Counted from the stretch's first letter, positions 43,890 to 55,007 are shown. The stretch is 64,000 nt of DNA from Methylobacterium mesophilicum SR1.6/6 (GCF_000364445.2 NZ_CP043538.1:5165447-5229446); one strand, 5' to 3'. The notes: generated by a model from the sequence alone, not told the origin. A program made the numbers and translations.

Positions 43890-44861
43890 TCAGTTCGAGG
43901 CCGCGGTCGTGAAGCTCCGGTCGACGGCCCGGCCGACATCGAGCGTCTTCGACAGGATGCCGTACCGCGTGGCCCGATCTGCAGCCTCCTGAACCTCCCT
44001 CACGACGCCGTCGTCGATCGCGATCGGGCCGGTCCGCTGCGCCGTATAGGCCGCGCGCAGGACGTCTTCGGGCAGCTTGGTCAGGCCGGCCGTGCTGCGG
44101 GCATACTCATCGAGGTGGTCCAGCGACCAGAGCCGCGCCTTGCTCAGGCGGTTCAGGAAGTCCTGCACGGCGGCCCGTTTGGTGGCGATGGCGGCGTCCG
44201 ACGCGACGATTAAGGTGATGGTCGGGGTCAGATCTGTCCCGTCGGCGACCGGGCGGGCGTGATCCTTCAGCGTCGCGAACGAGACGTAGGGTTCCCAGAC
44301 CGCCCAGGCATCCACCGAGCCGGCCATCAGCGCGACCTTGGCGTCGACGGGGTTCAGCGGGGCGAAGCTGGCCTCCGACGGCGCGATCCCCGCCTTCTCC
44401 AGCGTCGCGCTGATCAGGAACTGGCCCCAGCCGCCGCGGGTGCCGGCCAGCCGCTTGCCCTTGAGATCGGCGGCCGAGCGGATCGTCGAATCCTGGCGGA
44501 CCAGGATGGCCTGCGTCCGCGGGTTCGACCTGGTGCCGCCGATCGCCTTGATCGGTGCGCCCGCGGCGAAGACCGTGAGGAAGGAGAGATCGCCGGTGTA
44601 GCCGACGTCGAGGGCGCCCGCGTTGAGTGCCTCCAGGATCGGTGCAGCGGCGGGGAATTCCGACCACTCGATCCGATAGGGCAGATCCCTCGCGGTGCCG
44701 GCGATCTCCAGGAGCGACCGGTTCCCACCCTTCTGATCGCCGACCCGCAGGACGACCGTGTCGGCCGCGAACGCCGCCGCTGACCCCAGCGCCACGGCGA
44801 CGACCAGGACGGAGGCCGCCAGCCGGTGGCCGACGGAACGGGCGGAGAATGCGATGCGCAT
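43890..44861 (-). CDS. Aliphatic sulfonate ABC transporter substrate-binding protein
   Basis: 323 residues from the ATG at 44861, which begins a signal peptide (cleavage near AFAA-D). It has the SsuA/TauA-like type II binding-protein fold: VGDQKGGNRSLLEIAG, ALDVGYTGDLSFL, then LKGKRLAGTRGGWGQFL and VDAWAVWEPYVS. It should bind sulfonates or related sulfur compounds in the periplasm. No permease or ATPase gene is adjacent, so it is an orphan here. Confidence 0.85.
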   Translation of the reverse strand: MRIAFSARSVGHRLAASVLVVAVALGSAAAFAADTVVLRVGDQKGGNRSLLEIAGTARDLPYRIEWSEFPAAAPILEALNAGALDVGYTGDLSFLTVFAAGAPIKAIGGTRSNPRTQAILVRQDSTIRSAADLKGKRLAGTRGGWGQFLISATLEKAGIAPSEASFAPLNPVDAKVALMAGSVDAWAVWEPYVSFATLKDHARPVADGTDLTPTITLIVASDAAIATKRAAVQDFLNRLSKARLWSLDHLDEYARSTAGLTKLPEDVLRAAYTAQRTGPIAIDDGVVREVQEAADRATRYGILSKTLDVGRAVDRSFTTAASN

Positions 44862-45045
44862 GGGGCCTGTCGCGGATTGATGCTCGCGCGGCGCGGGCAT
44901 TTCCAGGAACGGCCGAGTTTATGATCGGGTCGGCAGCGGTCAACGAAATGAAAATCTGTATTTCTCGCTGCCCGGGCAATGGCGTTTCACCGGATCGCTG
45001 CGCGTGAGACGATCAGGAACGGTCTTGCACCGGGCGCCATCCTCC

Positions 45046-46200
45046 CTATGCCGCCAGCAGCCCGTTCTCGTCCTGCGTGATCCGGCGCAGGTGATGGGCG
45101 GTGTCGCCGAGCTGGTACTCGATCATGGCGAGCCGCTTGAAGTGGTGCGCCCCGATGTATTCCAGGGTCATGCCGATTCCGCCGTGGAGCTGGACCGCTT
45201 CCTGGCCGACGTAACGGCAGGCCTTGTTGATCTGCACCTTCACGGCCGACAGGGCCGCGGCCCGCGCCTGCGCGTCGGGCGTGTCCACCATCATGGCGGC
45301 GTAGAGCGCCATCGAGCGGGCCTGTTCGAGCTGGATCAGCATGTCGACCGCCCGGTGCTGCAGGGCCTGGAACGATCCGACGCTGACGCCGAACTGCTTG
45401 CGGGTCTTGAGATACTCGACCGTGAGCTTGTGGAGCGCGTCCATGGAGCCGACCGCCTCGGCGGCCAGCGCCGCGATGCCGTGCTCCACCACCCGCTCCA
45501 GGAGCGGCAGGCCTGCGTCCGGATCTCCGAGGGCCGCGTCGGCCGGGAGCTGCACCTCCGAGAAGGAGACCTCCGCGGCCCGGCCGCCATCCTGGGTCGG
45601 ATAGGCCTCGATCGCGAGGCCGGCGGCATCGGTGGGGACCAGGAACAGCCCGATCCCCTGCGGGTCGCGCCGTTCTCCCGAGACGCGGGCGGAGACCACC
45701 ATCAGGCCGGCCGCGTCGGCATTGGGCACCACGCTCTTCGCTCCGCTCAGCACGAACCCGTCGCCCGAGCGCCGGGCCGTCGTCGCGACGTCCGCGAGGT
45801 CGTAGCGGGACTGGCGCTCGGTGTGGGCGAGGGTCAGGCGCAGGTCGCCGCCGACGAGACCCGGGACGAGGCGCTCCTTCTGCGCGGCGCTGCCGCCGAG
45901 CCGCAGGGCCGTGGAGCCGAGCACGAGGCTGGCGAGCAGGGGCTCGACCACGAGGTTGCGGCCCACCGCCTCCATGACCAGCATGGTCTCCACCGGACCG
46001 CCGCCGAACCCGCCCTCCTCTTCCGAGAAGGGCAGGCCGGTGACGCCGAGTTCCGCGAAGGCGGCCCAGCCCTCGGCGGGGAAGCCGAGCGGCGCCTTCA
46101 GCCGCGCCTGCCGGCTCTCCAGCGACGGGTAGAGGTCGGCGGAGAGCCGCTCGACGCTGTCGCGCAGGAGCGACTGGTCCTCGTTCAGGTCGAAATCCAT
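45046..46200 (-). CDS. Acyl-CoA dehydrogenase (pimeloyl-CoA-type, small subunit)
   Basis: 384 residues. Acyl-CoA dehydrogenase fold: an N-terminal helical domain, beta domain (TLAHTERQSRYDLADV, FVLSGAKSVVPNADAA), then C-terminal helices with KTRKQFGVSVGSFQALQHR and QLHGGIGMTLEY. It pairs with the dehydrogenase encoded upstream, as in the pimC/pimD pair that oxidises dicarboxylyl-CoA such as pimeloyl-CoA. Last gene of the four-gene operon. Substrate is inferred from gene order. Confidence 0.85.
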   Translation of the reverse strand: MDFDLNEDQSLLRDSVERLSADLYPSLESRQARLKAPLGFPAEGWAAFAELGVTGLPFSEEEGGFGGGPVETMLVMEAVGRNLVVEPLLASLVLGSTALRLGGSAAQKERLVPGLVGGDLRLTLAHTERQSRYDLADVATTARRSGDGFVLSGAKSVVPNADAAGLMVVSARVSGERRDPQGIGLFLVPTDAAGLAIEAYPTQDGGRAAEVSFSEVQLPADAALGDPDAGLPLLERVVEHGIAALAAEAVGSMDALHKLTVEYLKTRKQFGVSVGSFQALQHRAVDMLIQLEQARSMALYAAMMVDTPDAQARAAALSAVKVQINKACRYVGQEAVQLHGGIGMTLEYIGAHHFKRLAMIEYQLGDTAHHLRRITQDENGLLAA

Positions 46201-46215
46201 GGTGATGTTCCTCTA

Positions 46216-46333
46216 CCCCCTCTCCTCCCCCTTGCGGGGAGGAGCCGGAGGTGGGGGTGGTGCGGAAGGCACCGCGGCGCTCGATCCTCAACCACCCCCA
46301 CCCCTGACCCCTCCCCGCAAGGGGGAGGGGAAA
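46216..46333. repeat. Long inverted repeat between the two dehydrogenase genes
   Basis: The left arm (46216-46261) has CTCCCCCTTGCGGGGAGGAG, then GGTGGGGGTGGT; the right arm (46290-46333) is the reverse complement with a few mismatches (ACCACCCCCACCCC, then CTCCCCGCAAGGGGGAGGGG). About 28 nt separate them. It is a REP-type intergenic palindrome inside an operon and may attenuate the downstream dehydrogenase gene. Confidence 0.8.
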
Positions 46334-46337
46334 TCGC

Positions 46338-47534
46338 TCACAGCCCCAGAATGCCCTTGGCGATGACGTTGTGCTGGATCTCGTTCGAGCCGCCGTAGAT
46401 CGAGACCTTGCGGTTGTTGAAGTAGCTCGGCGCGGCGGCATCGACCCAGTCGAAGCCCCCGGGCAGGTTGTTGGCGCCCGCGCCCCGCGCCGGGGCCGCG
46501 AGGGCGAAGGGGCCGGCGAGTTCCACCAGCAGCTCGGTCGCCGCCTGCTGGAGCTGCGAGCCGCGGATCTTGAGGAGCGAGGAAGCCGGGTCCGGCTCCA
46601 CCGAATCCGCCCGGCCCTGCTTGGCGGCGACCCGCATCTGCGTGATCTCCAGGGCCTTCAGCTCGACCTCGACCTCCGCGACGCGAGACCGGAAGGCGGG
46701 ATCGTCCCACATCGTGCCGGGTCCGGCCGGCATCTCCCGGGCCAGCCGCTTGATCCGGGCGATCCGCTCCTTGGTCAGCCCGATCCGGGCGATGCCGGTC
46801 CGCTCGTTGGCGAGCAGGAACTTCGCGTAATCCCAGCCCCGGTTCTCCTCGCCCACGAGGTTCTCGACGGGCACGCGGACGGAATCGAAGAAGACTTCGT
46901 TGACTTCGTGCCGGCCCTCCAGGGTGAGGATCGGCCGCACGGTGATGCCGGGGGTCTTCATGTCGATCAGCAGGAACGAGATGCCGCGCTGCTTCTTGGC
47001 CTCGAAATCGGTGCGCACGAGGCAGAAGATCCAGTCGGCATGCTGGCCCAGCGTCGTCCAGGTCTTTTGGCCGTCGACGACGTAGTGGTCGCCGTCGCGC
47101 ACCGCCTTGGTCTTGAGCGAGGCGAGGTCCGAGCCGGCGCCGGGCTCGGAGAAGCCCTGGCACCACCAGTCGTCGAGATTGGCGGCGCGCGGAAGGAAGC
47201 GCGCCTTCTGGTCCTGCCGGCCGAAGGTCGCCAGCACCGGGCCGAACATGTAGCAGTTGAATTGCTGCGGCAGTGGCACCGCCGCCTGGAACAGCTCCTC
47301 CGTGTAGATGTAGCGCTGGATCGGGGTCCAATCCCGGCCGCCCCATTCCTGCGGCCAGTGCGGCACCGCCCAGCCCTTGGCGTTGAGGATCCGCTGGCTG
47401 GTGACGTAGTCGTCCTTCGAGAGGCTGCGCCCTTCCGAGACCTTCTTGCGGATCTCCGCCGGGATCTCCGTCCGGCAGAAGCGCCGGACCTCGTCGCGGA
47501 ACGCGATTTCCTCGTCGGTGAAGCGCAGGTCCAT
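46338..47534 (-). CDS. Acyl-CoA dehydrogenase (pimeloyl-CoA-type, large subunit)
   Basis: 398 residues. It has FSEPGAGSDLASLKTKA (FAD/substrate loop), WTTLGQHADWIFCLVRTD, ERTGIARIGL and C-terminal VSIYGGSNEIQHNVIAKGI. It oxidises an acyl-CoA to the 2-enoyl-CoA, passing electrons to ETF. It follows the thiolase gene by four bases. The set thiolase, two dehydrogenases and a hydratase/dehydrogenase fusion matches the pim operon layout for odd-chain dicarboxylate use. Confidence 0.88.
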   Translation of the reverse strand: MDLRFTDEEIAFRDEVRRFCRTEIPAEIRKKVSEGRSLSKDDYVTSQRILNAKGWAVPHWPQEWGGRDWTPIQRYIYTEELFQAAVPLPQQFNCYMFGPVLATFGRQDQKARFLPRAANLDDWWCQGFSEPGAGSDLASLKTKAVRDGDHYVVDGQKTWTTLGQHADWIFCLVRTDFEAKKQRGISFLLIDMKTPGITVRPILTLEGRHEVNEVFFDSVRVPVENLVGEENRGWDYAKFLLANERTGIARIGLTKERIARIKRLAREMPAGPGTMWDDPAFRSRVAEVEVELKALEITQMRVAAKQGRADSVEPDPASSLLKIRGSQLQQAATELLVELAGPFALAAPARGAGANNLPGGFDWVDAAAPSYFNNRKVSIYGGSNEIQHNVIAKGILGL

Positions 47535-47538
47535 CGGT

Positions 47539-48726
47539 TCAGCTCCGGGCGATCTCGAACAGGCCGGCGCAGCCCTGGCCGCCGGCGACGCACATGGTCA
47601 CGACGGCGTAGCGCGCGCCGCGGCGGCGGCCCTCCAGCAGGGCGTGGCCCACGAGCCGTGCCCCCGACATGCCGAACGGGTGGCCGACCGCGATCGCGCC
47701 GCCGTTGACGTTGACCTTGTCGGGATCGATCCCGAGCGTGTCGCGGCAGTAGACCGACTGGGACGCGAACGCCTCGTTCAGCTCCCACAGGTCGATGTCG
47801 GCGACGCGCAGGCCCTGGCGCTCGAGGAGCCGCGGCACCGCGAAGACCGGCCCGATGCCCATCTCGTCCGGGCCGCAGCCCGCCGAGGCGAAGCCCCGGA
47901 AGGTGCCCAGCGGTTCGAGACCGCGCCGCGCCGCCTCGTCGGCCGACATCAGCACACTGGCCGAGGCCCCGTCCGAGAGCTGGCTGGCGTTGCCCGCCGT
48001 GATGAAGGCGCCCTCCCCGCGCACGGGCTTGAGCTTGGACAGACCCTCCAGGGTCGTGTCCGGCCGGTTGCCCTCGTCCTTGGCGAGCCGCGTCTCGACC
48101 TCCCGGGTCTCGCCGGTGGCCTTGTCGGTCACCGCCATCACGGCGGACATCGGAACGATCTCGTCGTCGAACAGCCCGCGCGCCTGGGCATCGGCCGTGC
48201 GGCGCTGGCTCTCCAGGGCGAATTGGTCCTGCGCCTCCCGGGAAATGCCGTATCTTTCCGCCACGATGTCGGCGGTCTCGATCATGGGCATGTAGATCGC
48301 CGGCAGATGGGCCTCCAGCCACGCGTTGCGGGTCAGCTCCCGCTGCACCTTCGGCTGCACGAGGCTGATCGACTCGACGCCGCCCGCCACCGCCACCGGC
48401 ACGCCGTCGAGGACGATCCGGCGCGCCGCGCTGGCGATCGCCTCCAGGCCCGAGGCGCAGAAGCGCGAGACCGTGACGCCGGCCGAGTCCACCGGGATCC
48501 CCGCCACCAGGGCGGCGTGGCGGGCGACGTTGCCGCCCGTGGCGTTCTCCGGATAGCCGCAGCCGAGCACCACCTCCTCGACCGCCGCCGGCTCCAGGCG
48601 CGCCCGGTCCAGGGCGCCGCGGATCGCGTGGGCCGCGAGGTCGGCGCCGCGGGTGAGGTTCAGCGCGCCGCGATGGGCCTTGCCGATGGGCGTGCGGGCG
48701 GTCGAGACGATCACCGCGTCGGTCAT
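47539..48726 (-). CDS. Acetyl-CoA C-acyltransferase (thiolase)
   Basis: 395 residues. The nucleophile Cys90 is in [10 protein letters not shown], His349 in [10 protein letters not shown], the second active Cys379 in TMCVAGGQG. It cleaves 3-ketoacyl-CoA with CoA to release acetyl-CoA, the last step of beta-oxidation. It begins 14 bp after the multifunctional enzyme gene. Thiolases of this type also work in the biosynthetic direction, but the operon is catabolic. Confidence 0.93.
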   Translation of the reverse strand: MTDAVIVSTARTPIGKAHRGALNLTRGADLAAHAIRGALDRARLEPAAVEEVVLGCGYPENATGGNVARHAALVAGIPVDSAGVTVSRFCASGLEAIASAARRIVLDGVPVAVAGGVESISLVQPKVQRELTRNAWLEAHLPAIYMPMIETADIVAERYGISREAQDQFALESQRRTADAQARGLFDDEIVPMSAVMAVTDKATGETREVETRLAKDEGNRPDTTLEGLSKLKPVRGEGAFITAGNASQLSDGASASVLMSADEAARRGLEPLGTFRGFASAGCGPDEMGIGPVFAVPRLLERQGLRVADIDLWELNEAFASQSVYCRDTLGIDPDKVNVNGGAIAVGHPFGMSGARLVGHALLEGRRRGARYAVVTMCVAGGQGCAGLFEIARS

Positions 48727-48740
48727 GATCTCTCTCCCGC

Positions 48741-50834
48741 TCAGGCGTTCTTCAGGTCGGCGAAGCGGCCGCCCTCGGCGGCGAGGCGCTTCAGGAGCGG
48801 CGCCGGCTCCTGGCTGTCGTCGCCGGTCTCGGCCGCGAAGCGCGACAGCGCCTCCGCGACGGTCTTCAGCCCGACCGTGTCGGCCCAGTGCATCGGGCCG
48901 CCGCGCCAGGCCGGCCAGTTGTAGCCGTTGATCCAGATCGTATCGATGTCGCCGGGCCGGGCCGCGATGCCCTCCTCCAGGATCCGCGCGCCCTCGTTGA
49001 CCATCGGGTACATCAGCCGGGCGACGATCTCCTCGGGTGTGAAGCTGCGGCGCGCGACGCCGTGCTCGGCGGCGACGCGCGCGATCAGCGCTTCCACCTC
49101 CGGGTCCCGCGTGCCGGTGCGGGCGCCGTCCGGGTACAGGTAGAAGCCCCGGCCGGTCTTCTGACCGTAGCGGCCCTGCTCGGCGAGCGAATCGGCGACC
49201 GGGGCTCGTCCGCCGAAATCCTTGCGCGAGCGCCAGCCGATATCGAGCCCCGCGAGGTCGCTCATGGCGAAGGGGCCCATCCGGAAGCCGAACCCGGTCA
49301 CCGCCGCGTCGACCTCGTGGGGCAGCGCGCCCTCGAGCAGCAGCCGCTCGCCGGCCCGGCTGCGGCGCTCCAGCATGCGGTTGCCGACGAAGCCGAAGCA
49401 GACCCCCACCGTCACCGGCAGCTTGTTGAGGCGCTTGCCCAGGTCGAGGGCGGTGGCGAGGACCTCCGGGGCGGTCTTCTCGGCCCGGACCACCTCGACG
49501 AGGCGCATGACGTTGGCCGGGCTGAAGAAGTGCAGGCCGAGCACGTCCTGCGGCCGGTCCGTCACCGCCGCGATGGCGTTCACGTCGAGATAGGAGGTGT
49601 TGGTGGCCAGGATCGCGCCGGGCTTCGCGATCTGGTCGAGCGTCGAAAAGATCTCGCGCTTGACGCCCATGTCCTCGAAGGCCGCCTCGACGACGATGTC
49701 GGCCGCCCGGGCGTTCTCCAGGCCGAGCGCCCCGGTGATCTGGCCGACCCGCGCGTCGCGCTGAGTTTCGGTGATCGAGCCGCGCTTGGCCGAGCCGGCG
49801 TAGAGCCCCTTCACCCGGTCGAGGCCGCGCGCGAGGGCACCCTCTTCCGTCTCGATCACCGTCACGGGGATGCCGGCATTGGCGAAGCACATGGCGATGC
49901 CGCCGCCCATCGTGCCGGCGCCGATCACGGCGGCCGTCTGGATCGGGCGACGGGCTGTCTCCTTCGGCAGGCCGGGCACCCGGGCCGCCTCGCGCTCGGC
50001 GAAGAAGGCGTAGCGCAGGGCCTTCGAGCGCGGATCCTCCACCAGGGCCCGGAACTCGGCGCGCTCCACCGCCACCGCGGCGTCGAAATCCTGTTCCAGG
50101 CCGGCGCGCACGGCCCGCACGAGGGCGTGCACGTTCGTGGCGTCGGGATCGCGCTTGACCGCCTCGGCGGCCTGCGCCTCGAATTGTCCGCGCGCCTCCG
50201 GCGTCAGCTTCTCAGACCGGTCGCGCACCCGCGGCAGGACGCCGGAATCGGCGAGCTCCAGCGCCCGCTTGCGGGCCTCGGCCACGAGGTCGCCCAGCAC
50301 CACGGCATCGACGATCCCGAGCGCCGCCGCCTTCTCGGCGGAGACGGGCTCGCCGGTGAGCATCATCGGGAAGGCGGCGTCCGGACCGATCAGGCGCGGC
50401 AGACGCTGCGTGCCCCCCGCCCCCGGGATGATCCCGAGCTTGATTTCCGGCAGGCCGATCTTGGCCGACGGTGCCGCGACGCGGCCGTGACAGGCCATCG
50501 CCAGTTCCAGGCCGCCGCCGAGCGCCGCGCCGCCGATGGCCGCCACCACCGGTTTCGGGCTGGCATCGAGGCGGTCCAGCAGGTCCGGCAGGCTCGGCGG
50601 GCGCTGCGGCTGGCCGAACTCGCCGATATCGGCGCCGCCGACGAAGACCTTGCCCTCGGCGGCCAGCACGATGGCGCGGACCGCAGCGTCCGCGATGGCT
50701 TTCGTCAGGGCCTCGTCGAGGGCCGCCCGCAGCGCGGCGCCCAGCGCGTTGACCGGCGGGTTGGCGAGCGTGAGCACCGCCACGCCGCCTTCGACCTCCT
50801 GACGAACCACCCCGAACTCCCTGTCGTTCTGCAC
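48741..50834 (-). CDS. Multifunctional enoyl-CoA hydratase / 3-hydroxyacyl-CoA dehydrogenase
   Basis: 697 residues from a GTG at 50834 ([16 protein letters not shown]); ATG codons at 50885 and 50936 give longer forms, so the start is uncertain. The N-terminal crotonase domain (about 1-190: [39 protein letters not shown]) is followed by a linker, NAD-binding 3-hydroxyacyl-CoA dehydrogenase ([27 protein letters not shown]) and C-terminal domains. It carries out hydration and NAD-dependent oxidation in beta-oxidation. First gene of the operon. Confidence 0.9.
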   Translation of the reverse strand: MQNDREFGVVRQEVEGGVAVLTLANPPVNALGAALRAALDEALTKAIADAAVRAIVLAAEGKVFVGGADIGEFGQPQRPPSLPDLLDRLDASPKPVVAAIGGAALGGGLELAMACHGRVAAPSAKIGLPEIKLGIIPGAGGTQRLPRLIGPDAAFPMMLTGEPVSAEKAAALGIVDAVVLGDLVAEARKRALELADSGVLPRVRDRSEKLTPEARGQFEAQAAEAVKRDPDATNVHALVRAVRAGLEQDFDAAVAVERAEFRALVEDPRSKALRYAFFAEREAARVPGLPKETARRPIQTAAVIGAGTMGGGIAMCFANAGIPVTVIETEEGALARGLDRVKGLYAGSAKRGSITETQRDARVGQITGALGLENARAADIVVEAAFEDMGVKREIFSTLDQIAKPGAILATNTSYLDVNAIAAVTDRPQDVLGLHFFSPANVMRLVEVVRAEKTAPEVLATALDLGKRLNKLPVTVGVCFGFVGNRMLERRSRAGERLLLEGALPHEVDAAVTGFGFRMGPFAMSDLAGLDIGWRSRKDFGGRAPVADSLAEQGRYGQKTGRGFYLYPDGARTGTRDPEVEALIARVAAEHGVARRSFTPEEIVARLMYPMVNEGARILEEGIAARPGDIDTIWINGYNWPAWRGGPMHWADTVGLKTVAEALSRFAAETGDDSQEPAPLLKRLAAEGGRFADLKNA

Positions 50835-51144
50835 CGCAGAATAATCGTCTGTCGCTCGGCGAATGTTGGTGCGCTGCCGGCCCATCGTCAAGGACGGATC
50901 GAGACATCCGCCCGGGCATGGTCCGCTGTTCTGCATTGCAGAAGAAGGGCCGCCCGATGGTTTGACCCGTGACCCGGCCGCGTGCGATCAGGGCGGCTCC
51001 GGCAGAATTCGGCTGCAGTCGTTGCCGGGCGTTCGCCGGCTTGGTGGCCTGAGGCAGGGGGAGGATCGCGGTGCGCGGCATCGATCGGGGCGAGCGGCCG
51101 AGGCGTGCCGGTTCGGCGCGGGATCGGGCGACGAGGAGCGTGCG

Positions 51145-52173
51145 GTGAGCGACGGTCCCGAACAGCTCCCGGCCGGCCGCCTGCCCGAAGCCCTGCGCGG
51201 CCGGCTCACCCTGCCGGTCATCTGCGCGCCGATGTTCATCGTCTCCGGGCCGGAGCTGGTGATCGCCCAGTGTCTTGCCGGCGTGGTCGGGTCGTTCCCC
51301 GCGCTGAACGCCCGGCCGGCCGAGCTGCTGGACGAGTGGCTCGCGCGGATCACCCGCACGCTGGCCGAGGCCCGGGCGGCGGACCCTGCGAGACGGATCG
51401 CCCCTTTCGCGGTGAACCAGATCGTCCACGCCTCCAACGACCGTCTGGCGCAGGACGTCGAGGCCTGCGTCCGGCACCGGGTGCCGATCATCATCACCTC
51501 GCTGCGGGCGCCGGACGCGGTGATCCGCCCGGTCCACGCCTATGGCGGCGTGGTGTTCCACGACGTGACCAACGTGCGCCACGCCGAGAAGGCCCTGGAG
51601 GCCGGCGTCGACGGGTTGATCCTGGTCTGCACCGGGGCGGGCGGGCATGCGGGGACGCTGAGCCCCTTCGCCCTCGTCGGCGAGATCCGGCGGTTCTACG
51701 ACGGGCCGCTGATCCTGTCGGGGGCGATCACCTCGGGCTCCGCGATCCTGGCGGCCCAGGCCATGGGGGCCGACCTCGCCTATATGGGCACCCGGTTCAT
51801 CGCCACCCGGGAGGCGAACGCGGTCCCCGCCTACAAGGACATGATCGCCGGCAGCGCGGCCGCCGACATCCTCTACACCCCCTACTTTACGGGCGTGCCG
51901 GGCAACTACCTGACGCCGAGCATCCGCGCCGCCGGCCTCGATCCCGAGGCGCTGCCGGTGCGCGACAAGACCGCGATGAACTTCGGCAGCGGCAGCGTGA
52001 AGGCGTGGCGCGACGTCTGGGGCGCCGGCCAGGGCGTCGGCACCATCGCGGACGCGCCGGCCACCGCCGACCTCGTGGCCCGCCTCACCCGCGAATACGC
52101 GGCGGCGCGGGCGCGGGCGGCCGGAGTCTCGGCGGATTACGCTGCGGATCACGCGGGCGGTGCTGCGCCGTGA
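51145..52173 (+). CDS. Nitronate monooxygenase family protein
   Basis: 342 residues from a GTG at 51145, with AGGAG six bases before it. FMN-binding TIM barrel: [42 protein letters not shown] (flavin phosphate site with His), and [19 protein letters not shown]. The family oxidises nitronates; some members are enoyl reductases or act on other substrates. The gene starts the plus-strand operon with a hydratase, an IclR regulator and a CoA-transferase, so a role in acyl-CoA metabolism is possible. Confidence 0.85.
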   Translation: MSDGPEQLPAGRLPEALRGRLTLPVICAPMFIVSGPELVIAQCLAGVVGSFPALNARPAELLDEWLARITRTLAEARAADPARRIAPFAVNQIVHASNDRLAQDVEACVRHRVPIIITSLRAPDAVIRPVHAYGGVVFHDVTNVRHAEKALEAGVDGLILVCTGAGGHAGTLSPFALVGEIRRFYDGPLILSGAITSGSAILAAQAMGADLAYMGTRFIATREANAVPAYKDMIAGSAAADILYTPYFTGVPGNYLTPSIRAAGLDPEALPVRDKTAMNFGSGSVKAWRDVWGAGQGVGTIADAPATADLVARLTREYAAARARAAGVSADYAADHAGGAAP

Positions 52174-52907
52174 GCGTCCGCGTCACCGATCCGGAGCCCG
52201 GGATCCGGCTCGTCACCATCGACCGGCCGGAGCGGCGCAACGCCCTCGACCGGGCGGCCTACGCGGATCTGACCGCCACCTTCGGGGCCGTGTCGAGCGA
52301 TGAGGCCGTGGGGGCCGTCGTGCTGACCGGCGCGGGCGGCTGCTTCACCGCAGGCAACGACCTGAAGGATTTCCAGGACGTGGAGACCGGAGGCGACAGC
52401 CCCGGCCTCACCTTCCTCACGGCCCTGCGCGCGTGCGCGAAGCCGGTCGTGGCCGCGGTGGAGGGGCACGCCGTCGGCATCGGCACGACGCTGCTGCTCC
52501 ATTGCGACCTCGCCTATGCCGGAGCCGGTGCCCGGTTCCGCTTGCCGTTCACGGCGCTGGGCCTCAGCCCGGAGGGCGGGTCGAGCTATCTTCTGCCCCT
52601 GGTGGCGGGATCGAAGCGCGCCGCAGCGCTGCTGATGCTCGGCGAGCCCTTCACCGCGGAGGACGCCGCGTCCGCCGGCCTCGTCAACGCCGCCGTGCCG
52701 GCGGGCACCGCGCTCGAGACCGCGCTGGCCAAGGCGCGGGCGCTCGCCGCCCTGCCCCGGGTGTCGATCGCCGCCACCAAGCGAGCCCTGCGCCGGGGCC
52801 AGGACGAGAGCGTCGCCCGCGCGCTGGCCGAGGAGGCGGAGGTGTTCCACGCGCTGCGCCGCGGCCCGGAGGCGCAGGCGGCGTTCGCGGCCTTCCTGCG
52901 CCGATGA
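52170..52907 (+). CDS. Enoyl-CoA hydratase/isomerase family protein
   Basis: 245 residues from a GTG overlapping the previous stop (GTGA). Crotonase fold: [16 protein letters not shown], oxyanion-hole segments [13 protein letters not shown] and [17 protein letters not shown], and the second catalytic region [15 protein letters not shown], where one acidic residue is in PEGG. It probably hydrates or isomerises an enoyl-CoA. The IclR gene overlaps its end. Confidence 0.87.
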   Translation: MSVRVTDPEPGIRLVTIDRPERRNALDRAAYADLTATFGAVSSDEAVGAVVLTGAGGCFTAGNDLKDFQDVETGGDSPGLTFLTALRACAKPVVAAVEGHAVGIGTTLLLHCDLAYAGAGARFRLPFTALGLSPEGGSSYLLPLVAGSKRAAALLMLGEPFTAEDAASAGLVNAAVPAGTALETALAKARALAALPRVSIAATKRALRRGQDESVARALAEEAEVFHALRRGPEAQAAFAAFLRR

Positions 52908-53722
52908 CGGCCGGAGAGACGACCCTGCTGGCCGAGCCCGACGCCGCCGGGGCCGGGCCCAAGGAGGACCGCCACTTCGTCACGGCGCTGGCCCGGGGGC
53001 TGTCGGTGCTGGCCTGCTTCGGCCCCGGCCGCACGAGCCTCGCCAACCACGACATCGCCGAGGCCTGCGGGCTTCCGCGCTCCACCGTGTCGCGGCTCAC
53101 CTATACGCTGACCAAGCTCGGCTACCTGCAGCACATGCCCGAGCTCGGCCGCTACCGGCTCGGCACGGCGACCATCGCGCTCAGCTCGGCGGCGCTCGGC
53201 GGCCTCGACGTGCGCGCCATCGCCCGCCCGGTGCTGCGGGCCGTCGCCGAGGCCGCCAACGCCTCCGTGGGCCTCGGCGTGCGCGACCGGCTCAGCATGC
53301 GCTACGTCGATTGCCAGCGCGGCCCGGCGGCGATCTCGCTCAATCTCGACACCGGCTCGCGCATCTCGCTGGCCCGCAGCGCCATGGGCCGCGCCTACGT
53401 GGCGGTCTGCCCGGACCGCGAGCGCGCGGGCATCTACGAGGATCTGAAGGCGCTCGATCCGGTGGCCTGGCCGGCCCTCCGCACCTGTCTCGACCGGGCG
53501 GTGGACGAGCACCGGGAACTCGGCTGCTGCACCTCGTTCGGCGACTGGCAGGAGACCGTCTGTGCCATCGCGGTGGGCTTCCATCCCGGCGGCGGCCTGC
53601 CGCCCATGTCGGTCAATTGCGGCGCCCCCACCGTCATCACCGATGCGCGCTTCCTCTTGGAGGTGGCGCGCCCCAAACTCATCGATGCCGTGCGCAGCCT
53701 CGACGGCGTCATGGGAGCCTGA
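52904..53722 (+). CDS. IclR-family transcriptional regulator
   Basis: 272 residues from an ATG overlapping the preceding stop (ATGA). The N-terminal winged HTH (about 25-80: [40 protein letters not shown]) is followed by the IclR effector domain. It is embedded in the operon it probably controls, and may also act on the divergent beta-oxidation operon. The effector is likely an acyl-CoA or related acid, by analogy. Confidence 0.92.
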   Translation: MTAGETTLLAEPDAAGAGPKEDRHFVTALARGLSVLACFGPGRTSLANHDIAEACGLPRSTVSRLTYTLTKLGYLQHMPELGRYRLGTATIALSSAALGGLDVRAIARPVLRAVAEAANASVGLGVRDRLSMRYVDCQRGPAAISLNLDTGSRISLARSAMGRAYVAVCPDRERAGIYEDLKALDPVAWPALRTCLDRAVDEHRELGCCTSFGDWQETVCAIAVGFHPGGGLPPMSVNCGAPTVITDARFLLEVARPKLIDAVRSLDGVMGA

Positions 53723-53734
53723 GGACCTTTCGCG

Positions 53735-54931
53735 ATGGATGCCGCTGCCGACCTGCCGCTCGCCGGAATCCGCGTCCTCGACCTGTCCCGGGTCCTGGCG
53801 GGACCCTGGTGCGCGCAGGTGCTGGGCGATCTCGGCGCCGACGTGATCAAGGTCGAGCACCCGGAGCGCGGCGACGACACCCGCGACTGGGGCGTGCCGA
53901 CGAGTCCCGGCAACACCTCGTATTTCGACAGCGTGAACCGCAACAAGCGCTCGATCGGCGTCGACCTCGCCACGCCGGAGGGGCTGGCGATCGTCAAGGC
54001 GCTCGCCCGCGAGAGCGACGTGCTGGTCCAGAACTTCAAGACCGGCGGGGCCGAGAAGCTCGGACTCGGCTACGCGGACCTCTCGGCGGAGAATTCCGGG
54101 CTGATCTACTGCTCGATCGCCGGCTACAGTTCCGATGGCTCGGAGGCCGGCCGGCCCGGCTACGACCTCGTGGTCCAGGGCGAGTCCGGCGTCATGGCGC
54201 TCAACGGCGAGGCCGGCGGACCGCCGCTCAAGTTCGGGGTCGCGGCGGTGGACCTGTTCACCGGGCAGTTCGCCGCCCAGGCCGTGCTGGCGGCCCTGTA
54301 TCAGCGGGAGCGCACCGGGCGCGGCAAGGCGATCGACCTCGCCCTGTTCGATTGCGGCGTGGCGCTGACCTCCTATTACGGCCTTGAGGCGCTGGCCCGG
54401 GGCGTCGATCCGCCGCGCTACGGCAACGCCCATCCCTCGATCGTGCCCTACGGGGTGTTCGAGGCCGGCGACGGGCCGGTGGTGATCACGGTGGGCAACA
54501 ACGGCCAGTACCGCCGCTTCTGCGAGCAGGTTCTGGAGCGTCCCGACCTCGTCGCCGACCCGCGCTTTGCCACCAACCTCGACCGCTCGAAGAACCGCGC
54601 CGCCTTCATCCCGGTGCTGGAGGCCGAACTCGCCAAGTGGGCGCGCGCGCCGCTGATCGCGCGGCTGCGGGCGGCCGGCATCCCCTGCGGCGAGGTGATG
54701 GGCCTGCGCGAGGCGCTGACCTGCGACCGGGCCCGGGAGGCCGGTCTCGTGGTCGAGGGCGGCGGGAACGCCCACGTGATCGCGCCGCCCTACCGTCTCG
54801 ACGGACGCCGGCTGCCGGTGCGGCGCATGCCGCCGGGGCTCGGCGCGTCGAGCGGGGAGATCCTGGCGGAGGAGCTGGACTATCCGGAGGCGGAGCGCGA
54901 CGCGCTCACGGCGAAGGGGGTGGTGCGGTAG
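53735..54931 (+). CDS. CaiB/BaiF-family CoA-transferase
   Basis: 398 residues. Class III CoA-transferase: LAGIRVLDLSRVLAGPWCAQ, DLGADVIKVEHPERGDDTRD, NRNKRSIGVDLATPEG and the catalytic Asp region RPGYDLVVQGESGVM. It moves CoA between an acyl-CoA donor and a free acid, the activating step that would feed the acid into this pathway. Last gene of the operon, 12 bp after the IclR gene. Confidence 0.92.
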   Translation: MDAAADLPLAGIRVLDLSRVLAGPWCAQVLGDLGADVIKVEHPERGDDTRDWGVPTSPGNTSYFDSVNRNKRSIGVDLATPEGLAIVKALARESDVLVQNFKTGGAEKLGLGYADLSAENSGLIYCSIAGYSSDGSEAGRPGYDLVVQGESGVMALNGEAGGPPLKFGVAAVDLFTGQFAAQAVLAALYQRERTGRGKAIDLALFDCGVALTSYYGLEALARGVDPPRYGNAHPSIVPYGVFEAGDGPVVITVGNNGQYRRFCEQVLERPDLVADPRFATNLDRSKNRAAFIPVLEAELAKWARAPLIARLRAAGIPCGEVMGLREALTCDRAREAGLVVEGGGNAHVIAPPYRLDGRRLPVRRMPPGLGASSGEILAEELDYPEAERDALTAKGVVR

Positions 54932-55007
54932 CGGCGACGCTGACGGGTTCCCCCTTCACCGTGCGGGATGCCAGGCGTGACAGGCCTCAGGAGAGACACG
55001 GGCCGCC

